64,000 nucleotides of DNA from Dicaeum eximium (lineage: Eukaryota; Chordata; Aves; Passeriformes; Dicaeidae), in the NCBI GenBank assembly GCA_013396995.1, contig VWZP01005658.1:1780358-1844357 (forward strand). The letters run 5' to 3'. The translations under genes and the position numbers were made by a program. The notes under the pieces were generated by a model. The model did no database searches. It had not been told where the DNA came from and saw only the letters and a list, made by a program, of their open reading frames with translations. This document shows positions 51,336-62,300 of this stretch, one piece after another; position 1 is the stretch's first letter; each line of letters begins with the position of its first letter.

Positions 51336-52719
51336 CCCAACATTTAGCCCTGTAAGGACCTCTATAGAAAGATCTATTGCAGATATCACAAGTGAACAAT
51401 GTATTTTTTATTTCTGTAATATGCAAATAAAGTTGCTTTTGACAAACGACAAAGTGAAGATCTATGTTTGAAGGATACATATCTTTTAAAAAAAAGGCAA
51501 ATGAGGGAAATGTCACTACAATATATATTTCACCAATAAAAGATAGCTCAGTTCAGATGAGCCATCAGCAGTGTTCCCACCAAGAAGACATTGAACCTGT
51601 AACAAAGAACTGATGTGAAAATTTACGTGCGCATTTTCTCCAATAACAAAAGCTGATTTTAAGAAGTTACTGACTGTGTGTTCAGTGTGTTGCAGTTCAG
51701 TGCCCCCTCAGTTGTCTTATGTGAATTTTAAAGGCCACACATAACTATCCTATATGATTGCACTGATGTAAATCTTAAAGTAATTCAGGGCTTCCTAAGG
51801 TTTGGGTTTTTTTAACCTGGCTCATTTCAGTGATCTTTAAGGAATACTTTAAAGTCTGTCCCTGCCAACAGCTGTAGAGGTGCAACACTAAGAAGCTGGT
51901 GAATTGCAATATGGAACAGCACACATTCAGAACTTTTTGTTAACCAACCTTGCAGCTAAAAAGAAAATAAGGATATTGATATTGTTGCGTACTGAACTGG
52001 TTCCCAATAGTTCTTCAATCTAATTGAATAGTTGCAATTGCTTTTTAAGGAATTCCAGCAGCACGTAGAAATATTAAACTAAGAACTTGATTTGTCATGC
52101 AAAGAACTTTCATAAAGCTAAGAGGCAAAAACTTACAATGTTTCTTATTTGATAGGAAAATTAACATCAAACTCACCTCTCAAAGCTGAAAAAATATGCC
52201 CTGTACTACCATACATCACTTTCTGCATTGGTTACCAAATCCTTAATGTTAAGAAAATTTATTTGAATATTTTAAAGACTCTTTAGTTATTCCATGCTCT
52301 GCAGTATCTAATTTTCTAGTGAATAAATTTCTCAAACATGATGAATCTTAGTCAGTTCATGGTGTACTTTACAAGCAGCAACATGACTGCTCATATGCAA
52401 CTAAGCTTGTGAAGAATTGAATTAAATTATAACAAAATTTAGTGTGCTGTAGTAGAGTTCCTTCCCATGGGAGGAGTCAGTGGCAATGTTATTAAATTCT
52501 ACAATAACTCTAATTAGGTAAAGGGGACAGAGAATTCAAACTGTTTCTGGCAACATTTTCCAGTCACAATATTTTCCATATGTTTTCTGTTTCTGCATTT
52601 TTGAGTCTTTTACTTCAGGTGCATTAAGTGTCATAATTTAAAATGCAGCCTATGTATTGAGGATGGCTATTTTAGATGCAGTTGATACTTTAAAAAAATA
52701 AAATTAAAAATCATTGAAG

Positions 52720-52770
52720 TAGAATCACAGAATATACTGGGTTGGAAGGGACCTATTGAGTCCAACTGAA
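52720..52770 (-). repeat. CR1 LINE 3'-end fragment
   Basis: agaatcacagaat followed by gggttggaagggacc and gagtccaact is the reverse complement of the standard avian CR1 3' terminus. Only about 50 bp remain. It lies within or near the SLC16A14 3'UTR. Confidence 0.88.
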
Positions 52771-53336
52771 TCACTTCAGAAATATATGAGAACTTTTCTT
52801 CAGATTTGCATCACAGAAATAGTAATTTTAGTATGCTGAATTAATGGAATTATTATAGTAGCATTTCTTGACTAGCCAGGCAAGAAATACAATCATTTTC
52901 CTATACTCAGTAACTAATATTTCATCAGATTGAGTACATAGTAGAAAGGCCTTTTATAAATCATTCATGTCCTGACCAAATTCTCTCATAGGACTAGTGT
53001 AAATCAGAGTAACTGCACTGCAGTCAGTGGATTTTCACCAATGGTTAATGGTGAAAAGTTAAAAAAGAAACAAGGGTAAGTGTTCTTAGCATTGTTCTAA
53101 TATTAAAGTACTAGCACTGTGCTTTTAATCACTGTATTTGATAGTTATAAAGTAAAATATCTTAACTAATTTTAAAAGTATATTTCCAATAACTTATAAG
53201 CCTTATGGAGCACATTTGCTTTTCACTTAAGTGCAGCTAAATGTGGTTGGTTCTACAAGAAAAACATCTTCATTCTGTCACACAAGAGAAACACAAAAAC
53301 AAAAAAGTTCTGTGAAAAAAACTTCTGGAATTTGTT

Positions 53337-53485
53337 CTATGCTTGTGCTTCTTCTGTAGATTTTTCTCTTGACTGTTTCTTTTGAATACAAGGTTGTATA
53401 AGTAAAAATATTATTCCCACCATGTATAGCAATCCAGCTATGTAAAAAGAAAAATCGTATTTTTGTGTGATGTCATAGATCCAAC
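53337..53485 (-). CDS. SLC16A14: SLC16A14 coding exon 4 (last)
   Basis: This encodes residues 467-515: GWIYDITQKYDFSFYI, the final transmembrane helix and a short charged tail ending EEAQA, then TAG at 53339-53337. The acceptor AG is at 53487-53486. The opening bases GT complete a Gly codon begun in the previous exon, restoring the PPFAGWIYD motif found in many MCTs. Confidence 0.95.
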
Positions 53486-56400
53486 CTGGAAAATAAGGAC
53501 AGAACATGTTTGTTACAAAGCTTGACAAAAAGGTACATTTTGTGAGAAAATACAAAAAATACTTCACATTTCTTTCATGACATTTCTGTCAAATCCATGG
53601 ATGCTTTGTGGAAAAAAATATTTTTCAAACAAGTTATGACAGGTCTGATTTTAAAATCGACGTTTTGTAATCCCAAACCAATTAGTTTCTCCCTGTCACT
53701 GCCTCTGTAAAATGCCCAGTGGTGATTAGTTCCCATGCTGTGCCCTGTGCAAGCAAACACATTCCCCAGAGCTGTCTCCAAGCCTCACATACCCATAGAA
53801 GACTCTTCAAGAGATACAATCTTAATACTGCAATGACCCTCGTTCCAGCCTCAATTCCTTTGCAAAAACACATTAAAGTTACTTCTTCATTAAAGTTACT
53901 TATTCATTACTTCAGGAAGGTTTGAGAACCCAAAACTCCCTCGTGCCACGCTGGCTGCATTGCCAGGTACCCACAAGATCAGCAGCTCTCTTTACATCAG
54001 CCACTACATCCAATTTGGTGTTCAACCAAAGACCAGATACAGGGACAGGTTTAGCACAGCTGGGAGGTGCTGAGGGAACGTGGCACAGTCACACACTGCT
54101 GCTCTCAAGGGGCACTGAGCGAGCTTTCTGCTCGTCCTGTCGCTCACCCAGCGGTGGCCAGAGAAGGGGCTCTCTCTCGCCTGCCTGGGCTGCTCTTGCT
54201 GCTCCTGCCTTCCCCTCAGCCTAGAGCTGCCCTGGCTGACCATGGCCATGACTCCCAAGATTTCTCACAGCTTTCCTCTCAGCAGCACCTCCGTAAAAGA
54301 GAGCTGGAGTTTGATATAATACTGACAATCAGTCCCTGTATCTCTTCTGTACTCCCCACCTCTCTCTCTGAGGAAATTTATAATGAATGTCTGTTTAAAC
54401 CTAAGTAACTCTAGTGATAGCACACATTTCTCCCTTCTGCTGCGGATGGCAGTAAAGAGGCCATGAGCAGTGCAGTCCCCAAAGTAGGTATTTCTGGCTG
54501 AAGGAAGGCAAAGCAAAGTTAGTTAAATCAACACATCAGCTGGCAGTTTGGAGTGGGGACACCCAAACACACAGCACAGTCCTTGGGGTAATGCTGTGGT
54601 ACGAACAGATGCCTACCCTGAGAACTGATCACCATTTCTTCATGTGGGTGAAGGAATGAATATATAGAGTGCATATAGTATACAACACATGAAAAAATAG
54701 GTTACACCTTTCTCATTTAAGAAAAAAAGTCTATGATAACTATTTTAAGGAAACATACCAGTGTAAGGATAGGATGTAATAGATTTGGGGTTTTGTCCAA
54801 GACTTGTAATTTGCAATGTGAGGGCAGTGAGCTAGAACCCAGCAGATGTGACCTGTAAATCTGTACAGTGTAAAGCTAGATGTTATGTCCATTCTGGAGC
54901 AGCTGTGATTTTGTTAACTACAGATGCTCATAGCATAAGAAAGTTTAATACTATAAAGAGTCACACAGTCATTACACAAACATCTGTTGGTTAGCAATTT
55001 GAACTTTTTACCTGCGAAGGGTGGTCCAAACAAAGCAGATATTCCATTGGCACAAATGATGATGCCATAGGCATTTGCAAGGTGTTTAGTTCCAACTAAA
55101 TCTTCAGTCACAACAGGCATTAGAGAAAAATAGCCACTAGAAAATCCTATTAGAGCACAAACCACAGCCAGGCCAATGTATGTCTGCATTAGAGGCAAAG
55201 TAAGAATGCAGGTGACCAGGGTAAAGTTAGCCATGAGGAAGACATTCCATGTGCTGATGCAGGGGAGATCAGAGATGATTCCAAGAATCACTTTACCAAA
55301 AATATGAACAATGGCTATAATGGATGTCAAAGGAAATACATTGTCCTGCCTAGATAAGTTGTACTGCTTGACTATTTCTGGAAGGTGAATAAAGGGAATG
55401 ACAAAGCTGCTATAGGCAAACAAAGCCCAAATGATAAAGGCCACGAATACTCTATTGGTAAACAGTGATGCAGCTCCAAAGTAGCTGGAGTACCAGAGGG
55501 CAAAGCCCTTCCTGACTGTAACTGTCAGCTGGCTCAGTGTCTTAAAGAGGCGCAGTCCATACATGCTCCTTCCACTTCCAGGTTTACCTCCAATTTCTGT
55601 GTGCTGCACACTGCCAAGCACTTCTTCATTTTCTGCCTCTTCTTTTTTCTCTGGTTCTTCACCAAGGACTCCGTTAGATTTTATAGTCTCTGTGGAATGG
55701 GACAGAGCTTTTGCCCGATTTTCTTCACGATCATTTCTCACCACATATTTTTCATGGAGGTCTTTGGGAGAGAGCGGTCTCATGAGTGCCCCGCAGACAC
55801 AAAGGTTCAGGGAGATGGCCCCCTGGATGAACATGGCATTCCTCCACCCAAACTCAGTGCAGAGGTACTTCAGTAAGGCAGTCATTAGGAAAGCTCCAAA
55901 CCCTGTTCCCGTGGTACTGAGCCCTTGTGCAAGTGCTCTTCTTTTCTGAAAATACTGCCCTACCATGACCACTGCAGGCAGATAAACCATGCCACTTCCA
56001 ATGCCTATAAAAAAAATTAAATAAATCTGAACTCTTTGCCAGCAACATAAACAGCAATTTAAAAAAATCAGTTTTATTCCTCACTTTTAAGCATAGTAGT
56101 AAAACCAACAATAAATGTTTATTTTTTGTGAGGCTGTGAGGGAAGCGGAGCCCTGAGGGGAGGGGCCCTTCGGAAACTGCTGAGGGTGGCTGCGGATGGG
56201 GAGGTGAGGTTGGGATCGGAGGGATGAACTGAAGGCAGCAGCCAGGAGCAGTTTTGCTTGTGCATTCAGCCTTTGCTTTATCTACTAAGCTCTCTCTATC
56301 CTATTTTTACCTTTCTGATTCTCTCCCCATCCCACTGTGGGAGAGGGAGTGAGCAGCTGTGTGCAGCTTAGCTGCCTACCAGCTGTAACCCACTCCACCC

Positions 56401-58069
56401 TTTAAAATGGGTTTGCAAGCAGTGCTAAATTACCATAACCCAGTATTTTATTAATGTGGAGCAACCTCTGGACAAAAACATCTGTTATTCTTTCCTGTAA
56501 CAAGGAAAGGAGTTAGGTAGATATGAAATTAATCTTTAAATTTTACTTGTCAGAGTTGGGTTACAGTAACTCCCCTAATTAGAAATGTCCTTTAATGTAT
56601 TCACCTGGGTGAAACTGATAAAGGTTCCACCTTCACCTGGCAAATTTAAATGACAACAGAAGTCACTGGGCCAATCCACTGAGTAAATAAATTTCCTAAA
56701 AAGATAACAGGCTGTAAAAAGTGTGAAAGCGGAGTTTGATTAACTTTACAGTCTACCTTCCCTATTTACTCACTCAAATAAGCTTCCAAGGAATCAAAAA
56801 GAATGGAAAGAACCTTCAAACATTAGTGCAGCTCTCACCAGCTGTCACTCCAAAGGTGAGGAAGAGGTAGTGCACATTTGAGGCGTAGGCACTCAGTGTC
56901 CAGCCCAGGGCATTCAGTATCCCTCCAATGATGGCTGTGGTGCGGCACCCACACATGCTGATGAATAAACCAATGAAAGGACCTGTTCAAAAACATGAAA
57001 GAAATGGTGAATTATTTATTTAATACTTTGTGCTCTAATAATTTTTCACCTTAAATTTCTTAATGTTTTAAATAAAATGTTAAAACATCAGGCAACTCAT
57101 GCAACTCAGTTTATTTTTCATATTACTTCTTAAAATCATGGAAAGAGAAATACAACCAACTGATTAAATACCTTGCAAAACCTGTAAGACCTACAATCAA
57201 AGTTGCCCCATGAAGAAGGGACAGTTTAAACAGAGGAATAAGCTGAAACAATTGTTCCCAATGCTGATGCTATGCGAATGCAAGACATTTTCACAAGCAA
57301 CAAGAAGTTAAGCATTTTATCTTGTTTTCAGTAGAATAATTTAGGCAGATGTAAACCTAACTTTTTCAGTCTTCATTTAGGGAGTGATCGGTGTGTATGT
57401 ACATATATACACAAGCATTTCCTCCAGATATTATTTTGGGTTGATCCAACTACAACTAAAAAAAATACATTTTCATTCAGCTGCCAAACTGAAATATAAA
57501 CTGTGTTAATTCAGTCTTTTCTCCTCACAGACAGAGTATGGCAAGGACTCCAAGCTTCACAGATCATGTTTTCTTAATTCTAGTCAGACCTGGAAGTCAC
57601 AGGCTTCCTTTCCTGCTCATGCAGTCTCCTGGTCTGTCTTCCCTGTCATCGTCCCTGTTACTCCCTTTCTCCATCTAGGTTGTAAAATTTGTCTTGGTGA
57701 CTTTAAAAGGACAGCTTGGGACAACCATAAGAAAATATTTTAGGGATGAATGGAAAACATATTCTAAAAAGATATAGAGCTTTAAAATACGTGATGCTGG
57801 CACATACCTACAATAAGCGTGATGCCCATGCTGAGGGAACTAACCCAGGCTGTTAAGCCACGGCTTTGATTAAACTCTTCAAGCCACTCCATGTTGAGTA
57901 TTCCAAGGGCCATTTGGGATCCCATGATGAGTATGTGCACAAGGAAAGAGGAAAGTACAATCATCCAAGCCCATCCTCCATCGATGTTTGGATTAGGTTT
58001 AATTGGCTTACTTGCAACTTTTGAGTCATCTCCAAAATCATACCCAATATCCTCTCGACTAGCATACAT
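53337..58069 (-). CDS. SLC16A14: SLC16A14, monocarboxylate transporter 14 (complete coding region, four coding exons)
   Basis: This is an MFS transporter of the SLC16 (MCT) family. MCT14 is one of the less characterised members and its physiological substrate is not settled. Coding segments join(58069-57808, 56982-56839, 56004-55012, 53485-53337) total 1548 bases and give 515 residues; human is about 510. All junctions are GT-AG and all three introns are phase 1. Visible landmarks are a cytosolic N-terminus, the MCT signature DGGWAW at residues 30-35 entering helix 1, and the YFQKRRALAQG motif at about 153-163 in the helix 4-5 region. A large charged loop at about 211-320 lies between helices 6 and 7, and the last helices include GLLYMVGIIFLLI, with a short Lys/Glu-rich cytosolic tail. 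Similarity to the mammalian protein as I remember it is high throughout. The promoter is a CpG island at 58.8-59.3 kb. The gene converges tail-to-tail with FBXO36. Confidence 0.95.
53486..55011 (-). other. SLC16A14: SLC16A14 intron between coding exons 3 and 4
   Basis: A 1.5-kb intron with a moderately GC-rich middle (about 53.9-54.3 kb) that produces chance open frames. A perfect-but-one 17-bp tandem duplication (cattaaagttacttctt) lies at 53871-53904. No exon or mobile element is evident. Confidence 0.85.
55012..56004 (-). CDS. SLC16A14: SLC16A14 coding exon 3 (largest)
   Basis: A 993-bp exon encoding residues 136-466, that is helices 4-11 and the central cytosolic loop. It opens with GIGSGMVYLPAVV and ends ...GISALFGPPFA. 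The acceptor is a T-rich tract with AG at 56006-56005; the donor GT is at 55011-55010. The loop (about 211-320) is Glu/Lys-rich and is the least conserved part against mammalian MCT14 as I recall it. The helical segments are close to identical. Confidence 0.95.
56128..56398 (+). mobile_element. LTR fragment, same family type as the LTR at 3091-3666
   Basis: The right half carries ERVL-like avian LTR 3'-end features: ttgctttatctactaa, then gattctctccccatcccact, gggagtgagcagctgtgtg, and agcttagctgcc. The 5' part is GC-rich and I cannot align it to the other copy, so it is truncated, from another subfamily, or diverged. It lies in the SLC16A14 intron between coding exons 2 and 3, antisense to the gene. 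No internal viral sequence flanks it. The borders are approximate. Confidence 0.7.
56839..56982 (-). CDS. SLC16A14: SLC16A14 coding exon 2
   Basis: A 144-bp exon encoding residues 88-135, starting PFIGLFISMCGCRTTAI and ending FLTFGVTA. It covers the helix 2-3 region, including the CGCR turn typical of MCT loop 2-3. Acceptor AG at 56984-56983 and donor GT at 56838-56837 (GCTG|GTGAGA). Confidence 0.95.
56983..57807 (-). other. SLC16A14: SLC16A14 intron between coding exons 1 and 2
   Basis: An 825-bp AT-rich intron with no recognisable repeat, RNA gene or alternative exon. Confidence 0.85.
57808..58069 (-). CDS. SLC16A14: SLC16A14 coding exon 1
   Basis: This encodes residues 1-87 plus one base. 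The start ATG is at 58069-58067 and reads MYASREDIGYDFGDD, which matches the MCT14 N-terminus (human begins MYTSHEDIGYDF). The exon itself starts at 58084, after a CTTCAG acceptor (AG at 58086-58085), so it carries 15 bases of 5'UTR. It contains the DGGWAW signature and helix 1. The donor is GTAG|GTATGT at 57807-57806. Confidence 0.95.
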
Positions 58070-58084
58070 TTTCTCCACAGTAAT

Positions 58085-59068
58085 CTGAAGCAAATGCAGT
58101 AAATACCTAAAAATACATACAAAATAATGAGATTTTGTAGTTTGGTTATGGTGAATGCCATAAATCACTATCATATTTCACCACCGTAGTTAGTGCAGTT
58201 GTAGTGAATACTGTGACTTCATCGTTCAAATGTAAAATGCTTAGAATTAATTTATTTCATTGTGTAAGTTGTTATCATGGCTGTCTATGCAGGAGTATTT
58301 ACAGGCTGACAGTAGGCTGCATTATTTCCATTACTATCTATTTTACTTACTTTTAGGTGGCTGAGAGCTCTCACTCTTCATGAGTTGACTGTGGCCACAA
58401 AAAAAGATTGGTCTCTCTCTGTATATTACTCCTCTGTGTCACTTTCTGCTGTCTCAGTAAGATGAAATGCCTTTGTGTTCAAGTTCATAAAGCTTGGAGT
58501 AAAGAAGTGAAATCCTGAAGCAATAAGTAGATGAAGTTACCACATCTTTTCAGAGGAAACCAGTTTGGGGATGTATTTCTTCCTTAGCAGTGGAAGAACA
58601 AGAATCAAGACAGCAAAAGATAAGGAATTCAGATTCTTAATTTTCAAAATGTTTTGCTTACATGAATCACAATGAGGCAATTGTTAATGCTTCTCTGGAA
58701 AGCTTTTTAATAGAGTCAACGTGACAACAGTTTGCTGTTATGCTTTCAGTTTCCATAGTATTAATCTTTAGAATGCTACTAAAAACAAAGAATTCTTTCA
58801 AATTAATGTCGAGCACAAAGGATGACCGCGAGTTACCCCGCTGCGGCACCGCGCTCCTGGCCCCCCGCGCCTCCCAGGGGCCGCCGCCCCCGGCCCCGGG
58901 AGCCCCGCGCCGGGACGGCCCGGGACAGCCCAGCCCAGCCCAGCCCAGCCCAGCCCTGCCCCGCACAGCCCAGCGCGCCTCTGCCGCCCGCGGCGCGACC
59001 GCTCCGCGTTCCCCTCCCGCTCCGGTGCCGCTGCCGTGTGGCGGCTCCGGCTCCTCCCGCGGTACTCA
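58085..59068 (-). other. SLC16A14: SLC16A14 5' intron
   Basis: About 1 kb between the non-coding first exon in the CpG island and coding exon 1. The left part is AT-rich and unremarkable. The right part lies in the CpG island and contains a (CAGCC)n run at 58926-58956. Confidence 0.7.
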
Positions 59069-59330
59069 CCGCGTCGAGCTCCACCAACGCCGCCGTCCCT
59101 GAGCGCCTCGGCGCCCGGCCCCGCTCTCAGCCCAACCCGCGGCGCTGCTCCGCGCCCCGGGACGCCGGGGGCTGCTGCGGGCTCCGGTGCCCACCTGCGC
59201 CCGGCTCCGCTCAGCGCCCGCGCCAGCTCAGCCTCGCCCGCGCTCGCCGCTCTGGGGCTTATTTTCCATTGGAGTGCGGCACCGGTCTGGGGCCGCCTGC
59301 CCCCCAGGCAGCTCGTCCTCTGCACCGCCT
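58822..59330 (-). promoter_or_regulatory. SLC16A14: SLC16A14 CpG-island promoter and non-coding first exon
   Basis: A CpG-dense block lies just upstream of the gene. A strong minus-strand donor (GCG|GTGAGTACC, GT at 59069-59068) ends the non-coding first exon at 59070. A CCAAT box on the minus strand lies at about 59271-59267, so transcription probably starts between about 59250 and 59150. Long open frames on both strands here are compositional artefacts. The island stands next to AT-rich sequence with no divergent partner gene visible to its right. Confidence 0.75.
58926..58956. repeat. (CAGCC)n pentanucleotide repeat
   Basis: About six CAGCC/CCAGC units lie within the CpG island, just inside the first SLC16A14 intron. 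Confidence 0.9.
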
Positions 59331-62300
59331 TGTCTCCATTCCCTGCAATTTCAAATCTCCACGCTCTTTCATTCCTGCGATACCGGCTAATTCTGGTTTG
59401 GCGGAGCAGATTTGCAATCCTCTCACATGCACACTCTTGTGGCTGAATGAAGTTTATTGCTGCACAGGTTATGGCCGGAAATTTACATCCCTGAGAGCTG
59501 GAGGATATGATCCAATAAAATCAACCAGTACCGAGATTTTAACGGCCTTTGAATATGTTTATGTCAGAGTGGCTGGTTGAATTTATGTATCCAAACCACT
59601 CCGACAATGCAGCTTGGGATGTTTCACTGTGTGGTACCTTATTTGCACAATAAATAAGTTTCAAAAATATTCCTCCCTTGGGAGAAGAGCTGCAAAAATA
59701 CATTCGTTTTCTAGACCAGTATCCACTCCTCAGCTGGATCTTTCTAAGCAACCTAAGGTTTGAGAATTGAGGTTTACATTCTGCAATTCATTGCTCTATT
59801 TGCAGTGAATATACCCAGGCTAAGGTGACTGTATGCCACCACACATAACTTTAATTCTCAGAGATTCTTGATGTCCTAGCAGTGCATTGAGCTGTTCAAA
59901 TGAAGGCTGTTCAAGAAGACATAAAAAGTATCTTGAAAGAAGACAAAATGAGGAAAGGCCAACAGGAATGTTTTGTGTTACACATACTGCCTATGTGCAA
60001 AACACTGCATAGAATCTGTTAGAGAAGAAATGGTCTGAAGAGGGTTAAAATATTAATTTGGGACTTTTAAAATATTTTTTCTACATTTTCACTTGACTCT
60101 TTCCTCCATCTACTGATAAATGCAAGTCTGATCTGTTTTTTTCATTTAAAAATGTGCTGTTCCATTATGGATCTAATTTATCAAATATATCAGTATGAAA
60201 GTCTTCTATCTGGGTTGGGTTCAAGTGTGTGGCAGACTATGAATTATTGCTAGAGCTTCAGTCTTTACATAAAACTTATGCTACTTTGCATTGCAGTCTT
60301 CAAAAATAAACCCTTTCGCAGAATAAATAACTAGATTCATGTCAGAGACTTGTGATTGGGTTTATTTATGCCTCCTTCATAAACAAAACTAGATTTCTAT
60401 TTTAAAAGGCTGTAATAGTGCATTGCAAATGTGTGTCATTCTACAGCACACGTGTTCCCTGGTTATTTAATCTTTTACAATAATACCTTTCTCAATAGTG
60501 TATGGGTACTGGTATCCCAGAATTTAATTTATAACTTGACATTAGCTTTTTGACTGGAGTCTGGTTTCTTAAAAGACTTAATGCTAGGGGCTTGGCACTT
60601 GAAATTTGCTTCTTATCAACTAGTGTTATTACTCAAGTTTGAGACACGCTTGGATTTATGAATTATCTAACATGATAACATTCTTTATTAAGTCTGCCAC
60701 AGAAACAGATTTGACTGGCTATTAACCCAGTGCCTCCAGTACCTGAGATGCTGCCTATATGCCTAAATCCTTGTGCCAACAGAGATTTGATCCAATGGAG
60801 AATTCATTCAGCTGTGTCATACTGCTTCAGCAGTTTTGGTTCATATACCACAGTGGTTCTGGGCTATAGTCTTGGATTTTTGTTGTCCCTTGGGAAGTTG
60901 AGTATGTGTGGATCTGCTTGAATTGACCATTAAACTGTGCAGGTCTAACAGCAAGAGTACAAATTATGTTCAGTCAGGAAAAAAGTCCATTTTGTAAGAA
61001 TGGAGAGGACAATTCTATGGTATCAGAAAANTAATGTCAATGCCTATCAGAATCAAACTGAGTGGTAGTTACACGGATAGGTGTACATAGGATCAGGTCA
61101 CACTAGCTTAATTTGATTACTTTGATTTATTCTGTTGTTACTCTAAGTGAAGATTGCTACACAAGGTGAAAATTTCAAAACTACTTTTAATTGATTAACA
61201 GTCAAGGTGCATAATCCAGTTTTCCCTCCATCTGATTTCTGCTGCAACAGATTCAAATCTTACCCAACAGTGGAGCACCATGTAGGTTCCCATGGAGACT
61301 AAAAATGCAATGATACAAATTACCAGAGATGGTAATTTTTTGTCTTCTTTTCTTCTCCAGAGAAATAAAAAGAAACATCAGCTTCACGACAGTGGAAAGG
61401 GAAAGAAGTTATCAAAAATTGTTTTAAAAAGCTCCTTATGTCTCCTGTGAGCTCTCAGAATGTGTGCCTCTGGGCTGGCTCCTCACTGCTGCAAACAGGC
61501 AGTGAACAGACAAACCCAGATTCTGTACCAACTGAAATTTTGTGTTTAAATACCTGAGTACATTTTGCTTCTCAAGTTACCACCTTTCCAAACCGTTTTA
61601 CTTTTTTTCTTATTGCTAGATAAGCACACAGAGAAGGGCCTGGGGCACTCCACAGTACTCCCCAGCTGGAGTCAGAGCTGGCCAGTCCCAGACACCAGTG
61701 AACCCCTGTTGATTCGTGCAGCCTCTCCAGCCTGGCTGTGCCTAAGTCCCCTTGGTACTCAAGTGCCACCTGCCCCTTCCTCGCCGTGCAGGTAATCGTG
61801 TGAAACTGAGGGCAGCTTGAGCATGTAGGTTCTTCTGAGAGCACACTGATCTGCCTCAGAAGTGAGCTGCAGCTAAAATGTGTTGCACTCCTGGTAGCAA
61901 ATCTTTCAGAGATGGATGTTCTATAGTGACTAAGTTGCCATTAGCACTAACTTGGCCATGAGAGGTATTGGTGACACGGTGAGGAAGAACAAGAACTGCG
62001 CACATTTAACACTTGCTGCACAGGCAGATAAGCTGGGATCAATTGAGGAGTTGCCAATGGAAATGGATACTGAAATGCCTTCCAGGCTTTTCCTTTCCAA
62101 ACTGGGAAACAGAAAACGGGGATAGTGCTTAGAGGTCCTTCTAGAGGTCCTGCAGGGTGTTTGAGGCAGGACAGGCAGCAAGGGAACAAGTCAGAGCCAT
62201 GCGGTGGTGCAGACTGGTTTTTTGACCATAAAAGGACTGCCTGGTCACAATTATTAAATTATATTATTAATTAAATTAAAGAGGACAGCCTTAGTCATAA

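Larger units (their letters stand above)
49156..53336. other. Intergenic region and probable SLC16A14 3' untranslated region
   Basis: Mostly AT-rich. It holds a 90-N gap, a long T tract (50079-50121), a CR1 end (52720-52770) and no supported coding exon. The right part, up to an unknown limit, should be the 3'UTR of SLC16A14, whose stop codon is at 53339-53337. A minus-strand AATAAA at 51335-51330 is one possible end. Confidence 0.6.

Noticed and set aside
53922..54408. Open frames of 100-113 codons in the last SLC16A14 intron
   Set aside because: They lie wholly within the intron, match nothing, and overlap frames on the other strand.
58798..59580. Open frames of up to 252 codons on both strands around the SLC16A14 first exon
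   Set aside because: Low-complexity Pro/Ala/Arg translations of a CpG island and a CAGCC repeat. The real exon border here is the minus-strand donor at 59069.
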